From assembly GCF_018613855.1 (NCBI RefSeq), contig NZ_JAGGPK010000022.1, positions 117,133-181,132 on the forward strand: DNA of 64,000 nt, given 5' to 3'. A program made the translations under genes and the position numbers. The number at the start of each line of letters is the position of its first letter. Position 1 is the first letter of the stretch. Below are positions 1 to 8,671 of the stretch, one piece after another. This DNA comes from Arthrobacter sp. ISL-30. GTDB lineage: Bacteria > Actinomycetota > Actinomycetes > Actinomycetales > Micrococcaceae. The notes beneath the pieces were generated by a model. The model was not told the origin of the DNA, searched no databases, and was given only the letters and a program-made list of their open reading frames with translations.

Positions 1-227
1 GTGGCGCGCTTTCCGGCTTCCTGGAGGGCCTGGGCCACCTTGTTCAGCGCCGTCATGTGCTGGCCCTGCCACTCGTTGCGGAACTTGTCAGCGTCCGGAC
101 CCTTCCAGTCCGTGGCGGCCAGGACTTTGTTCAGCGTGTTGCGCTGGTTCTCGATCTCGTTCGAACCGGCCTGCAGCTTGGTGCCCAGGTTCTTCAGCTG
201 CGCAATGTCTGCACCCCAAATAGCCAT
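1..227 (-). CDS. WXG100 (ESAT-6-like) family protein, cut by the window edge
   Basis: The reverse strand encodes a protein starting MAIWGADIAQLKNLG and still open at base 1 (75 residues visible). A Trp-Lys-Gly turn (DWKGPDADKF) sits between two predicted helices, the hallmark of WXG100 proteins, small helical hairpins exported by type VII (ESX) secretion. An AAGGAG ribosome site lies 7 bases before the ATG at 227. Usual length is about 95-100 residues, so roughly a quarter lies outside. No ESX machinery gene is visible here, so secretion is inferred from the family only. Confidence 0.8.
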   Translation of the reverse strand, partial: MAIWGADIAQLKNLGTKLQAGSNEIENQRNTLNKVLAATDWKGPDADKFRNEWQGQHMTALNKVAQALQEAGKRA

Positions 228-551
228 CAGATAACTCCTTCGATTGTCACGGACCCGAACCCTTCGGCATCCCCAGCGGCCTCCGGCTCATCCGGAAGTT
301 CCAGTGACACCAAGCTATCCCTGCGATCGACAGACCGTCGATGGGCACGCCTCCCCATGCAGGACTCCCCATCCGCTGTCCGCCTTCCGGACGGGCGCCT
401 GATTCTGCTCGATTAAACCTTCCATGGCCCGGTCTGGTCCCGCCGTTCCGGACCGGGCTCGTGTGCGAAGGCGAATGATCCGGCAGAATCCGACGCCCAG
501 GCCGGCCCTATACCGTCGACGGGTAGGGGCGCTCGTCCTAGAGTGATTAAC
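228..551. other. Intergenic region without a supported gene
   Basis: About 320 bases separate the WXG100 gene (leftward) from the DUF2277 gene (rightward). Both genes must have promoters here, but I see no convincing -35/-10 pair, hairpin or repeat. Open frames in the stretch have no ribosome site and look like chance. Confidence 0.5.
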
Positions 552-824
552 ATGTGCCGCAATATCCGAACCTTGCATAATTTCGAGCCGCGCGCCACGT
601 CCGCTGAGGTGGAGGCTGCCGCCCTGCAATACGTGCGCAAGATCAGCGGCAGCACCAAGCCCTCGAAGGCGAACGAGGAGATCTTCGAGGAGGCTGTCCA
701 CGAGATAGCCCACATCACCCAGCACCTCCTGGACCACCTGACCTCCCACGCACCTGCCCGAAACAGGGACGAAGAAGCCGCCAAGGCCAAGGCCCGGGCG
801 GCTGTCCGGTTTGGTACCGCGTAG
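552..824 (+). CDS. DUF2277 family protein
   Basis: A 90-residue protein starting MCRNIRTLHNFEP, the conserved opening of DUF2277, followed by the family's AALQYVRKISG segment. Members are small proteins of unknown function common in actinobacteria. A GTG three codons upstream (543) is in frame, but family members begin at the Met of MCRNIR, so I chose the ATG at 552. The C-terminal 20 residues are rich in Ala, Lys and Arg. It stands alone, converging on copA with a 75-bp gap. Confidence 0.85.
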   Translation: MCRNIRTLHNFEPRATSAEVEAAALQYVRKISGSTKPSKANEEIFEEAVHEIAHITQHLLDHLTSHAPARNRDEEAAKAKARAAVRFGTA

Positions 825-899
825 GCCCAAGTAACTGGCAGTTGTTGTCGTTTTCAGGCCGGATAACGACAACAAGTGCGATTCAGTTGGGTGGGGGAT

Positions 900-3299
900 T
901 CACTTCCCGAACGCCCGCAGCCGCAGCGAGTTTGCGACTACCAGCACCGAGCTCGCCGCCATCGCCGCGCCTGCAATCATGGGGTTGAGCAGGCCCAGGG
1001 CTGCGATGGGGATGCCGATTGCGTTGTAGAAGAAGGCCCAGAACAGGTTCATCTTGATGGTGGCTAGGGTCTTCCGTGACAGCCGGATGGCTTGCACCAA
1101 TTGCCGGAGTTCGCTGCCCATGACGGTCAGATCCGACGCCTCTATAGCCACGTCCGTGCCCGAGCCCATCGCGATCCCCAGATCCGCCTGGGCCAGGGCG
1201 GCAGCATCATTGACGCCGTCGCCCGCCATGGCCACGGTGGCACCTTGAGCCTGGAGCTTCCGAACCGCTTCCACTTTCCCTTCCGGCAGGACTCCCGCGA
1301 ACACGTCGCCTGCAGGAATTCCGACGGCGGCCGCTACTTGGGCGGCAACGGCGGCATTATCGCCAGTCAGCAGCATGGGACGAATGCCAAGCTCCTTGAG
1401 TGCGGCGATGGCGGCGGCGGAATCAGGTTTGAGGGTATCCCGGAGGCTCACGATCCCCGCTGCTTCGCCGTCCACGGCTACCCAGATAGCGGTGGCGCCG
1501 GCCGCTTCCTCTGAGTCGAAAGCCTTCTGCTGGTCGGCAGCCGGCATGATTCCGTTTTCTTCAAGCCAACCCTGCCGCCCGACCACAACAGTGCGCACAG
1601 CGCCGTCCAACGCAACCTTGCCGCGAACTCCGCCTCCGGGAGCGGAACGGAAGTCCTCGACGGCGGGCAGCGCGCCGGCGTCGGGCATTACGCCCTTGGC
1701 TGCGGCGGCGATTGCGTGCGCAATCGGATGTTCTGACGCCGATTCGACGGACCCCGCCAGCACCAACAGGATGTCTTCCGACAGCTCAGAGACAGAGACG
1801 GGACGTGTCACGGCAAGCTTCCCAGTAGTCACTGTGCCGGTCTTGTCCAGCAGGATGGTGTCCACGGTGCGGGTATCCTCGAGGACCTGAGGGCCCTTGA
1901 TCAGGATGCCCAGCTGGGCTCCGCGACCGGTCCCGGTGAGCAACCCTACGGGGGTGGCCAGGCCAAGGGCGCAGGGGCAGGCGATCACCAGCACGGCAAC
2001 ACCGGCGGTGAAGGATGCGTTGAGGTCGCCGGTAACGACCAGCCAGGTGACGAAGGTGAGGAGCGCGATGACCAGCACCACGGGCACGAAGACGGCACTG
2101 ATGCGGTCGGCGAGCCTAGCGATGGGAGCCTTCCCTGTCTGTGCCTGGCTGACCAGCCGTCCGATTTGAGCCAGTGTGGTGTCCGAACCGACCCGCGTTG
2201 CGCGCACCAGCAGCCGGCCCGAAGTGTTGATGGTTGCGCCCGTGACCGGGCTGTCCGGTCCAACTTCCACGGGCACGGACTCACCCGTTATGAGGGAGGC
2301 ATCGACGGCGGACGCGCCGTGAAGGACCACGCCATCGGTGGCGATCTTCTCGCCGGGCCGGACCACGAAGACGTCGCCCACTTCAAGCAGGCCTGCCGGA
2401 ATCTTGTGCTCGACGCCGTCACGCAGGATGGTCGCATCCTTGGCTCCGAGGCTTAGGAGTGCTTTGAGGGCGTTGCCCGCCTTCTGCTTGGCGTTGGCCT
2501 CAAGGTACCGCCCCAGCAGCAGGAACGTGGTGACGACGGCGGCCACTTCGAAGTAGAGTCCCCCGCCCATTCCATCCATGCCCTCCATGCCGGGATGTTC
2601 CGTCATGAGGGGATCGGCGATCAGCTGCCAGGCGGAGAAGGCGTAAGCCGCGAGAACTCCAAGGGACACCAAAGTGTCCATGGTGGACGCCAAGTGACGG
2701 GCGTTGATGGCCGCGGCCCTGTGGAAGGGCCACGCAGCCCAGCTCACCACGGGTAGCGCCAGCAGTGCCGCAACCCAGCCCCAGTGCGCGAACTGGAACG
2801 CCGGGACCATCGACATCGCGAAGACCGGAACCGTGAGGATCGCGGCGACAATCAGCCGGGGGAGCAGGAGCCTGGCGGCTGGACCATGGGCGACGTGGTC
2901 CTCGTGTTCCGGGGCGTCTGGTTCCGTCCGCTCCTCACCGGCGTCGTCGGACACGTCGGCCACCGAGGTTCCGCTGGTCGAGCTTGTCGAGACCTGGTGG
3001 TGGGCGTCTGCTTCGGTGGGCGAGATTGTCGGGACCGGGTGGGGGTGCTTGTTGGTGGACTCGCGGACGCGGGCCTTGTAGCCCGTTCCGTTTACCGTGT
3101 CTACTATTTGTTGGTCTGTGATGTCTGCCGGGACTGTGACGTGGGCGGATTCGAGGGGGAGGTTTACTGTGGCCTCAACTCCCTCCAGTTTGCCGAGCTT
3201 TCTTTCGACCCTGTTCACGCAGGAGGCGCAGGTCATGCCCTCGATGTCGAGCTCGATGATCCTGGTATCTGGCTGGTGGAGCGTTTCGCTGCTGCTCAC
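900..3299 (-). CDS. copA: Copper-translocating P1B-type ATPase CopA
   Basis: A 799-residue membrane ATPase that exports Cu(I). It has one N-terminal metal-binding domain with MTCASC (Cys24, Cys27), an acidic/His-rich linker of about 60 residues, then the P-type core: TGES actuator loop, CPC metal motif in the membrane, DKTGT phosphorylation site, SEHP motif of P1B pumps, and GDGVND hinge. The CPC motif and the neighbouring csoR and copZ point to Cu(I). The GTG start at 3299 is preceded by AGGAGG at 5 bases; this ribosome site overlaps the copZ stop, so the two genes are probably translationally coupled. It is the last gene of csoR-copZ-copA. Confidence 0.95.
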   Translation of the reverse strand: MSSSETLHQPDTRIIELDIEGMTCASCVNRVERKLGKLEGVEATVNLPLESAHVTVPADITDQQIVDTVNGTGYKARVRESTNKHPHPVPTISPTEADAHHQVSTSSTSGTSVADVSDDAGEERTEPDAPEHEDHVAHGPAARLLLPRLIVAAILTVPVFAMSMVPAFQFAHWGWVAALLALPVVSWAAWPFHRAAAINARHLASTMDTLVSLGVLAAYAFSAWQLIADPLMTEHPGMEGMDGMGGGLYFEVAAVVTTFLLLGRYLEANAKQKAGNALKALLSLGAKDATILRDGVEHKIPAGLLEVGDVFVVRPGEKIATDGVVLHGASAVDASLITGESVPVEVGPDSPVTGATINTSGRLLVRATRVGSDTTLAQIGRLVSQAQTGKAPIARLADRISAVFVPVVLVIALLTFVTWLVVTGDLNASFTAGVAVLVIACPCALGLATPVGLLTGTGRGAQLGILIKGPQVLEDTRTVDTILLDKTGTVTTGKLAVTRPVSVSELSEDILLVLAGSVESASEHPIAHAIAAAAKGVMPDAGALPAVEDFRSAPGGGVRGKVALDGAVRTVVVGRQGWLEENGIMPAADQQKAFDSEEAAGATAIWVAVDGEAAGIVSLRDTLKPDSAAAIAALKELGIRPMLLTGDNAAVAAQVAAAVGIPAGDVFAGVLPEGKVEAVRKLQAQGATVAMAGDGVNDAAALAQADLGIAMGSGTDVAIEASDLTVMGSELRQLVQAIRLSRKTLATIKMNLFWAFFYNAIGIPIAALGLLNPMIAGAAMAASSVLVVANSLRLRAFGK

Positions 3300-3308
3300 C
3301 CTGGCCTC

Positions 3309-3551
3309 CTAGGCTTCGTTGGCAACAACCAGGTAGCCGGCTTCGGCGACGGCTTCGCCGATTTCCGCGGGAGACAGTTCCTTCGTGGACGTGATGGTCA
3401 CGGTGGAGACTCCACCTGAGTTGAGGTCGACGTCGACGTTCTCCACGCCGGTAAGGGCCTCGAGTTCCTCGCTCACCGAAGACACGCAGTGTCCGCAGGT
3501 CATACCGGCAACGCTGACGTTGGTCTTGATGGTGGAAGTGTTCTGGCCCAT
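3309..3551 (-). CDS. copZ: Copper chaperone CopZ (HMA domain)
   Basis: An 80-residue single heavy-metal-associated domain with MTCGHC at about residues 17-22, the Cu(I)-binding loop. It is expected to carry Cu(I) in the cytosol and pass it to CopA. The ATG at 3551 follows AAAGGAG; the frame stays open upstream, but that part does not look like coding sequence. It lies 49 bp after csoR and 9 bp before copA. Confidence 0.93.
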   Translation of the reverse strand: MGQNTSTIKTNVSVAGMTCGHCVSSVSEELEALTGVENVDVDLNSGGVSTVTITSTKELSPAEIGEAVAEAGYLVVANEA

Positions 3552-3600
3552 GATGTGCTCCTTTGTGGTGAGTCTGATGAAGTGGTGGGATCCGGCGGTG

Positions 3601-3948
3601 TTACCGCAGCAGTCTGCCGATGGCATCGGTGGCCTCCTTGACCTTGAAGTCGAGCTGTTCGGCGCGGACAACGGCATCCGGCTCGGACGCCGCCCCAATG
3701 ACGCAGTGGCCAATGTGTTCCTCCATAAGGCCAAGGCTCACGGCGTGCAGGGCCTTGTTCACTGCGGCCACTTGGGTGAGGATGTCGATGCAGTACTTGT
3801 CCTCCTCCACCATGCGGGCGATGCCGCGGACCTGCCCTTCGATCCGCTTGAGCCTGCGCAGGTAGGCGTCCTTGTTTGAGGTGTATCCATGGCTCGCGTC
3901 AGCAGCGGGCGTGTGATGCGCCAGAAGTGCGTCTTCCATTCCGTTCAT
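3601..3948 (-). CDS. csoR: CsoR-type copper-sensing repressor
   Basis: A 115-residue all-helical repressor of the CsoR/RcnR family. The Cu(I) ligand pattern is visible: Cys in KYCIDILTQ, and His then Cys four residues later in EEHIGHC, matching the Cys-His-Cys set of Mycobacterium CsoR. The family represses copper export genes and leaves DNA on binding Cu(I). The start is ATG 3948 or ATG 3939. No good ribosome site precedes either, but the -10 of the promoter ends at 3956, so the transcript would begin at or near 3948-3950 and be almost leaderless, which favours 3948. First gene of the copper operon. Confidence 0.93.
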   Translation of the reverse strand: MNGMEDALLAHHTPAADASHGYTSNKDAYLRRLKRIEGQVRGIARMVEEDKYCIDILTQVAAVNKALHAVSLGLMEEHIGHCVIGAASEPDAVVRAEQLDFKVKEATDAIGRLLR

Positions 3949-3955
3949 GAACCTA

Positions 3956-4000
3956 AAGTAATACCCCCTAGGGGTATCAGTCAAGTACCCCCTAGGGGTA
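3956..4000 (-). promoter_or_regulatory. csoR promoter with two CsoR operators
   Basis: Two identical 15-mers TACCCCCTAGGGGTA lie at 3962-3976 and 3986-4000, starts 24 bp apart. On the minus strand TTGACT (3984-3979) and TTACTT (3961-3956) form a promoter with a 17-bp spacer, and the first operator fills that spacer. The G-tract/C-tract palindrome is typical of CsoR operators, so the operon is probably autoregulated by copper. Confidence 0.88.
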
Positions 4001-4006
4001 TTGGCC

Positions 4007-4040
4007 AAAAAAGGGCGCCCGACGGGAAGGCCGGGCGCCC
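4007..4040 (-). terminator. Rho-independent terminator of the secreted GH51 gene
   Basis: GGGCGCCCG (4013-4021) pairs with CGGGCGCCC (4032-4040). Read leftward, the hairpin is followed by a run of six T. It lies 47 bp past the stop of the GH51 gene and just upstream of the csoR operators, so it shields the copper operon from read-through. Confidence 0.88.
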
Positions 4041-4086
4041 GAAGCTCCAGATTTTGGTGGAGCCTATGAATTAGTAGACGCTATTT

Positions 4087-6615
4087 TCAGTGCTTGTCTC
4101 CGGCAGGAGCAAGGCGGATGAACGTCACTGAATTGGGTTCGAATCTGTAGTTAAAGCTGGTGCCGGCTCCACCAAAGGTAGAGGCTGTGGACGTCATATT
4201 CTGTCCGTCTGCTGTAGGCGTGAGGGTAGTCACCGCGGCATTCGGGCTAACGGCTGCACCGTTGACATTAATTCCGACGTCGGCCGGCTCGGCCTGGGCG
4301 TTGACCACCTTGACAACGGTCTCGCCCGTCTTTGCGTCCTTCGTGGCCACGGAGTAGGCGGGGTCCGACTTCTCGTCGGTGAATGAGCCCCACAGCGTGC
4401 CGTCGAGATAGAGCTTGACGGTGCGCCCGCTGACCTCGATGCGAATGTCGTACTGCTTGCCGGTTTCGATCCTCCCGGCCTTCTCGAGCAGATTGGACTT
4501 GGCTCCGTTAACGGCCTTTTCAACAGCGGAGCGGGTGTTGTTCCAGCCGCCGAGGTTCCACCAGTAGTAGTTTCCGGTGTCCTTGACGCCGAAAGCGATG
4601 AGGAAGCCCTCAGAGCCGGAGAGCTTGGTTGCCTTGGTCTGGAAGGTGTAGTTGCTCCACTCCGGGTTTCCTGCCGTAACCAGGGTGTTGAGAGCCGTGG
4701 AGCTGGACTGGACGTACGCGCCATCGTGAATGGACCAGCTGCCGGTTCCGTTTCCCGTCCATGCACCGGCCGTGCCTGAGAAATCGTCAGCGAACAAGCC
4801 AGTGCCGTCTGCTCCGGTGACCTGGACGTCGTCGTACTTTGCCGCGGTCGCCCAAGTGGACAGGCCGATGCTGCCCGAAATGGGAGCGACCTGGACCGGG
4901 TTGGTTTGAGTGGTAGGAACAACGGAGTTGCCCACGTTGTTCATGAACAGCTTCTGTACTTCATAGTTGGGCGTTGTGCTGACGGAATTTCCGTTGAAGA
5001 AGATCATGTCGGGCCGCCATTGGACGTTGGCCTCATTCGCGATCAGCGGCGCATAGGAAGCCATTTGTACGACGTCTGCGTTTCGCTCAAGACCAGTCAT
5101 GTAGGAGGCTTCGGCCAGGGCGTTTGCGGGCTTGTTGCCACGCGAAGCGTACTCCCCGAGGAACATCTTGTAGCTGTTACGGTCGTAGGAATCGTAGCGG
5201 TGGTTGTTGTTCAGGAACCACGAAGGATCGTTGTAGTAGTGCTCGTCGACGTAGTCGACGCCGACGGCGGCGTTGAAGCGGGAGAGGTCTTCGAATTCGG
5301 GCCCCTGGCTGAACGGCCCGGTGTTCCCGATGATTTCGATCTCGGGATGGGCAGCGCGGACAGCGTTGTAGAACTGGGTGAAGTACGCCTTGAACTCCGG
5401 CTTGTACTCCTCGTTTCCGAGGCCGATCCTGGTGAGGTTGTAGGGGGCGGGATGGCCGTACTCGATGCGCTTGGCGCCCCACTCGGTGCTGCCGTCACCG
5501 TTGGCAAACTCGATGAGGTCAAGGGTGTCCTGGATGTAACGGTCCAGCGTCGCCTGGTCCGGAGTCATCTTGTTGTCGCCGCAGCCCGTGACCCCGACCG
5601 GGACGACCGGCACGGGGACGGCGCCAAGATCCTCGGCCCACTGGAAATACTCCATGTAGCCCAGGCCGTACGTCTGGTTGTAGCCCCAGAAGTTCCTGTT
5701 GGCCGGACGCTGTTCAACGGGTCCGATGGTCTCTTTCCATTGGTAGGTGCGGGCCCGCGTGTAATTCGGCGCCGAGTAGGAGTCGTAGCTTCCGGTATTG
5801 ACGATGCAGCCCCCGGGGAAGCGGAGGAAGCCCGGGTTGAGGTCTGCGACTTTCTCGGCGATGTCCCTACGGAGTCCGTTGGGACGGCCGTTCCAGGTGT
5901 CCTGCGGGAAGAGGGAGATCATGTCCATTCGGGCGGTTCCCGTGCCTTGGGCGAGGGTCACTACCCGGCCCAACTGTGCTGAGGACTTGGGGCTGAGCGT
6001 GACCGTGTATTTGGTCCAGGTGTCACTTTTGACCTTGATGGAGGTCGAGTCGAGAGTACTTCCCTCCGCGGTTTCCAGTGAGACCGCGAGGGTGGTGCCA
6101 CCGGGGTTGGAAGTGCGCGCCCAGACGGAATAGTCGTACTTCCTGCCCTTTTCCAGGTTCTGCCCTCCATTCCAGCCGCTGTTGCGGACTCCGACGCCGG
6201 CTCCGACGCCTGCCGCAGTGGCGTCCACCTGAAGGTAGTTGCGGTTGTTTTCATTGAGCCGCTCATCGTCATTGACGACTCGTGCCGTTCCCGTGCTTCC
6301 TCGTTGAAGAACCTCCCACGCCGTCAGGGGCGTGAAACTCCGATTGTCGCCGGAGTTGAATTCGAAGGAACGGTTCTGGATGAGCTCAGCGTAGATGCCC
6401 CCGTCAGCACCCTGATTGATGTCTTCGTAGAAGCCTCCGTACATCGTTGATGCAATGTCCGGGCCCTTCTGGTCCAGGTTCACGGTGATGGTTCGATCCA
6501 AGGGTGCCGCTGACGCGTTGAGTGGCTGGAGCGTCAATGTTGCCGCAGCCACACAGCCAGCAAGTGCCAGGGTGCCGGCGCGCCGGGCCGGTAGTTGTCG
6601 GGATTTGGTGTGCAT
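4087..6615 (-). CDS. Secreted GH51 alpha-L-arabinofuranosidase with C-terminal laminin-G-like domain
   Basis: An 842-residue secreted enzyme that should remove terminal L-arabinofuranose from arabinan or arabinoxylan. A signal peptide ends near residue 36 (NASA-AP). A galactose-binding-like module covers about residues 60-220. The GH51 barrel follows, with acid/base Glu402 in GNEEY and nucleophile Glu488 in FLGEYAS. Residues about 600-750 form a jelly-roll domain (FLIAFGVKD, YYWWNLGGW). Two class I operators lie upstream at 6703 and 6826, with a leftward promoter TTTACA (6755-6750), 18 bp, ATACTG (6731-6726), so control by the LacI paralogues at 15.2-17.3 kb is likely. GH51 enzymes are often intracellular; this one is clearly an export version. 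Confidence 0.9.
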   Translation of the reverse strand: MHTKSRQLPARRAGTLALAGCVAAATLTLQPLNASAAPLDRTITVNLDQKGPDIASTMYGGFYEDINQGADGGIYAELIQNRSFEFNSGDNRSFTPLTAWEVLQRGSTGTARVVNDDERLNENNRNYLQVDATAAGVGAGVGVRNSGWNGGQNLEKGRKYDYSVWARTSNPGGTTLAVSLETAEGSTLDSTSIKVKSDTWTKYTVTLSPKSSAQLGRVVTLAQGTGTARMDMISLFPQDTWNGRPNGLRRDIAEKVADLNPGFLRFPGGCIVNTGSYDSYSAPNYTRARTYQWKETIGPVEQRPANRNFWGYNQTYGLGYMEYFQWAEDLGAVPVPVVPVGVTGCGDNKMTPDQATLDRYIQDTLDLIEFANGDGSTEWGAKRIEYGHPAPYNLTRIGLGNEEYKPEFKAYFTQFYNAVRAAHPEIEIIGNTGPFSQGPEFEDLSRFNAAVGVDYVDEHYYNDPSWFLNNNHRYDSYDRNSYKMFLGEYASRGNKPANALAEASYMTGLERNADVVQMASYAPLIANEANVQWRPDMIFFNGNSVSTTPNYEVQKLFMNNVGNSVVPTTQTNPVQVAPISGSIGLSTWATAAKYDDVQVTGADGTGLFADDFSGTAGAWTGNGTGSWSIHDGAYVQSSSTALNTLVTAGNPEWSNYTFQTKATKLSGSEGFLIAFGVKDTGNYYWWNLGGWNNTRSAVEKAVNGAKSNLLEKAGRIETGKQYDIRIEVSGRTVKLYLDGTLWGSFTDEKSDPAYSVATKDAKTGETVVKVVNAQAEPADVGINVNGAAVSPNAAVTTLTPTADGQNMTSTASTFGGAGTSFNYRFEPNSVTFIRLAPAGDKH

Positions 6616-6702
6616 GAAAGGAAGGACCTTTCTCCGTTGAAGGGGCTCGAGTGCATGGGGACTCGCCCGAAGGTCCTAGTGCCGGACCATTGCGATTCGG
6701 GG

Positions 6703-6718
6703 TGTTAGCGGTCACAAT
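6703..6718. promoter_or_regulatory. Class I LacI-type operator
   Basis: TGTTAGCGGTCACAAT fits the class I consensus TGTTAGCGCTNACA. For the leftward GH51 gene it lies just after the -10 ATACTG. On the plus strand it also sits inside a possible promoter TTGCGA (6690-6695), 17 bp, CACAAT (6713-6718), so the site may control both directions. Confidence 0.75.
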
Positions 6719-6825
6719 CCGCTCTCAGTATCCGTACCTGACTCTCACTTGTAAAGCGGCGCGCCGGGCCGAACTGACGGTTGCGTCGCTTTCAAATGTG
6801 ATCCATACTTCTTTCTGGATAGGGG

Positions 6826-6840
6826 TGTTAGCGATCACAA
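6826..6840. promoter_or_regulatory. Class I LacI-type operator, second copy
   Basis: TGTTAGCGATCACAA lies 123 bp from the first copy. A weak rightward promoter TTCTGG (6813-6818), 17 bp, CACAAT (6836-6841) overlaps it. The paired operators would allow a DNA loop by one tetrameric or two dimeric repressors (inference). Confidence 0.7.
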
Positions 6841-6883
6841 TCCGGTTTCTTCCACCGCCGGCACTTCTTCAAGAAAGTCTGTT

Positions 6884-7093
6884 ATGTCTCATCCCAACAG
6901 CCCATTGGACGTCATCGTCACAATTCCTGCTCGTCGTGACGAAATGCTGTCAGCTGCTGAATTGTCCCTTCGTGAACATGCCATTAGGGAGCGCGCGGGA
7001 ATACTCGTCACGCGCCGTGATCCAAACCGCTACACAGTTGCTGTCTGTAGCTCGGTGCCCAGCGGCGTGACGCGGGAAGTGTCCCTTTACTGA
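6884..7093 (+). CDS. Small hypothetical protein
   Basis: A 69-residue protein, MSHPNSPLDVIVTIP to REVSLY, with an AAGAAAG ribosome site 6 bases before the ATG. I assign no function. The pattern of a charged helix (MLSAAELSLREHAIRE) followed by ILVTRRDPNRYTVAVCSSVPSGVTRE looks like a folded alpha-beta unit rather than random frame. It lies just right of the second class I operator and could be in the same transcript as the GH43 gene at 8752 before the insertion element arrived. Confidence 0.5.
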   Translation: MSHPNSPLDVIVTIPARRDEMLSAAELSLREHAIRERAGILVTRRDPNRYTVAVCSSVPSGVTREVSLY

Positions 7094-7283
7094 TTTCCAG
7101 CACTGACTGCTGATCTTGCCCTATGTCTCAGAACTCACTGGCGAAAGGGCCGGCACCCTGCGTGTCAGGCTTGGGTGAGTCCAGTGGTTCATAGCAAGTA
7201 AGTTCAGCCTCACGCGGGGCGAGAATCAGGAAATCGTCACTTTGTCTGCCGTTGTTTTGTCGTCCGTGGGTCATGATGGGCCC

Positions 7284-7673
7284 ATGGGCAGTAGTCATCA
7301 GGATCCGGTCCCAGCGGGCCGTCGCCGTTCGTTTACCCCGGCGCAGAAGCTCGCGCATGTGAACGCATACGAGGACGCTTGCGCCTCTGCGGCCGGTGGC
7401 GCCTATCTTCGCAGTGAGGGCCTGTACTCCTCCCAGATCACCGAATGGCGCCGCCTGCGTGATGCCGGTGTCCTTGAGGGCAAACAGGCCGGGCAGGCCA
7501 TCGGTCGCCCGTCGCCCGAACAGGCCGAGATCGCGAGGCTGAAGCAGGAGCTGGAGGCCGCCCGCAAGAGGCTGTCCACGACCGAGACCGCCCTGGAAAT
7601 CATGGGAAAAGCACACGCGCTCTTGGAGGATCTGTCCGAGAGCGCGGCCGAGAAGCCGCGGAAGAAGCCTTGA
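7284..7673 (+). CDS. IS3-family transposase OrfA
   Basis: A 129-residue protein with an N-terminal helix-turn-helix (RRRSFTPAQKLAHVNAYEDA to GLYSSQITEWRRLRD) and a C-terminal leucine-heptad coiled coil (EQAEIARLKQELEAARKRL), the standard IS3 OrfA plan. OrfA binds the element ends and regulates OrfB. In-frame TTG 7242 and GTG 7266 lie upstream; I chose ATG 7284 because the N-terminal extension has no family character. It overlaps orfB by 4 bases in the -1 frame. Confidence 0.85.
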   Translation: MGSSHQDPVPAGRRRSFTPAQKLAHVNAYEDACASAAGGAYLRSEGLYSSQITEWRRLRDAGVLEGKQAGQAIGRPSPEQAEIARLKQELEAARKRLSTTETALEIMGKAHALLEDLSESAAEKPRKKP

Positions 7674-8671
7674 GCACCGCGTATCTGGATCTGACCGCCT
7701 CGGGGGTTCCGACCCGGCAGGCCGCGGCACTGACCGGGCTGTCCCGGGCCACGATGCACCGCCGGGCGAACCGGCGCCCGACGCCGCCACGGCTACCGGC
7801 CAGGCGGGCCCCGGCGAACAAGATCCCGGCGGCGGAGCGGAGCTCACTGCTGGAGCTGATGAACTCGCCCGAGTATGTGGACCGGCCGCCCCTGCAGATC
7901 TATGCCGACCTGCTGGACCAGGGCCGCTATCTCGGGTCGGTCTCCACAATGTACCGGGTCCTGGGAGAGAACCAGCAGGTCAAGGAACGCCGCCGGCAGG
8001 CCCGCCACCGGCCCAGGGCCAGGCCCGAGCTGGTCGCCACGGGACCCGGGCAGGTCTACACGTGGGACATCACCAAACTCGCCGGCCCGGTCAAGGGGAC
8101 CTGGTACGACGCGTACGTGATGATCGACATCTACTCCCGCTACATCATCGGCGCACACGTGCACGCCACCGAATCCGGGCCGCTGGCGGTGGAGATGATG
8201 CGGGAGATTTTCGGCATCCATGGCATCCCGCAGGTCGTCCACGCCGACCGAGGCACCTCCATGACCTCCAAAACCGTCACCGCCCTGCTCGCGGACCTGA
8301 ACGTCACCAAGTCCCACTCCCGGCCCAAGGTCAGCAACGACAACCCCTACTCCGAGGCCTGGTTCAAGACCATGAAATACGCGCCCGTGTTCCCGGCCCG
8401 GTTCGGCTCCCTGACCCACGCGAGGACGTTCGTGGGTGACTTCGTTGACTGGTACAACCACGAGCACCGGCATACCGGGATCGGACTGCACACGCCCGCC
8501 GACGTGCACTACGGACATGCCACCGCCAAAGCCGCCCAACGCGCCGCGACCCTGGCAGCCGCCAGATCCGCGCATCCTGAACGGTTCAGCACAACCAGCC
8601 CACCCAAGATCCTGGCACTCCCGGAAACCGCCTGGATCAACGAACCCCCAGCCGAAAACCAAGCCGCCTAA
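7670..8671 (+). CDS. IS3-family transposase OrfB (rve integrase)
   Basis: A 333-residue DDE transposase. An N-terminal HTH-like segment (TRQAAALTGLSRATMHRRA) precedes the integrase core, with catalytic Asp in YTWDIT, Asp in VHADRG and Glu in YSEAWF, followed by YNHEHRHTGIG, a typical C-terminal motif. The start is a TTG that overlaps the orfA stop as TTGA. IS3 elements often also make an OrfAB fusion by -1 frameshifting; the frame relation here allows it, but I see no clear slippery heptamer near the overlap. Confidence 0.88.
   Translation: MSTAYLDLTASGVPTRQAAALTGLSRATMHRRANRRPTPPRLPARRAPANKIPAAERSSLLELMNSPEYVDRPPLQIYADLLDQGRYLGSVSTMYRVLGENQQVKERRRQARHRPRARPELVATGPGQVYTWDITKLAGPVKGTWYDAYVMIDIYSRYIIGAHVHATESGPLAVEMMREIFGIHGIPQVVHADRGTSMTSKTVTALLADLNVTKSHSRPKVSNDNPYSEAWFKTMKYAPVFPARFGSLTHARTFVGDFVDWYNHEHRHTGIGLHTPADVHYGHATAKAAQRAATLAAARSAHPERFSTTSPPKILALPETAWINEPPAENQAA

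Noticed and set aside
4087..6615. Secreted GH51 as a broken or frameshifted gene
   Set aside because: Unusual length comes from an added N-terminal module and a C-terminal laminin-G-like domain; the frame is continuous and both catalytic Glu residues are present.
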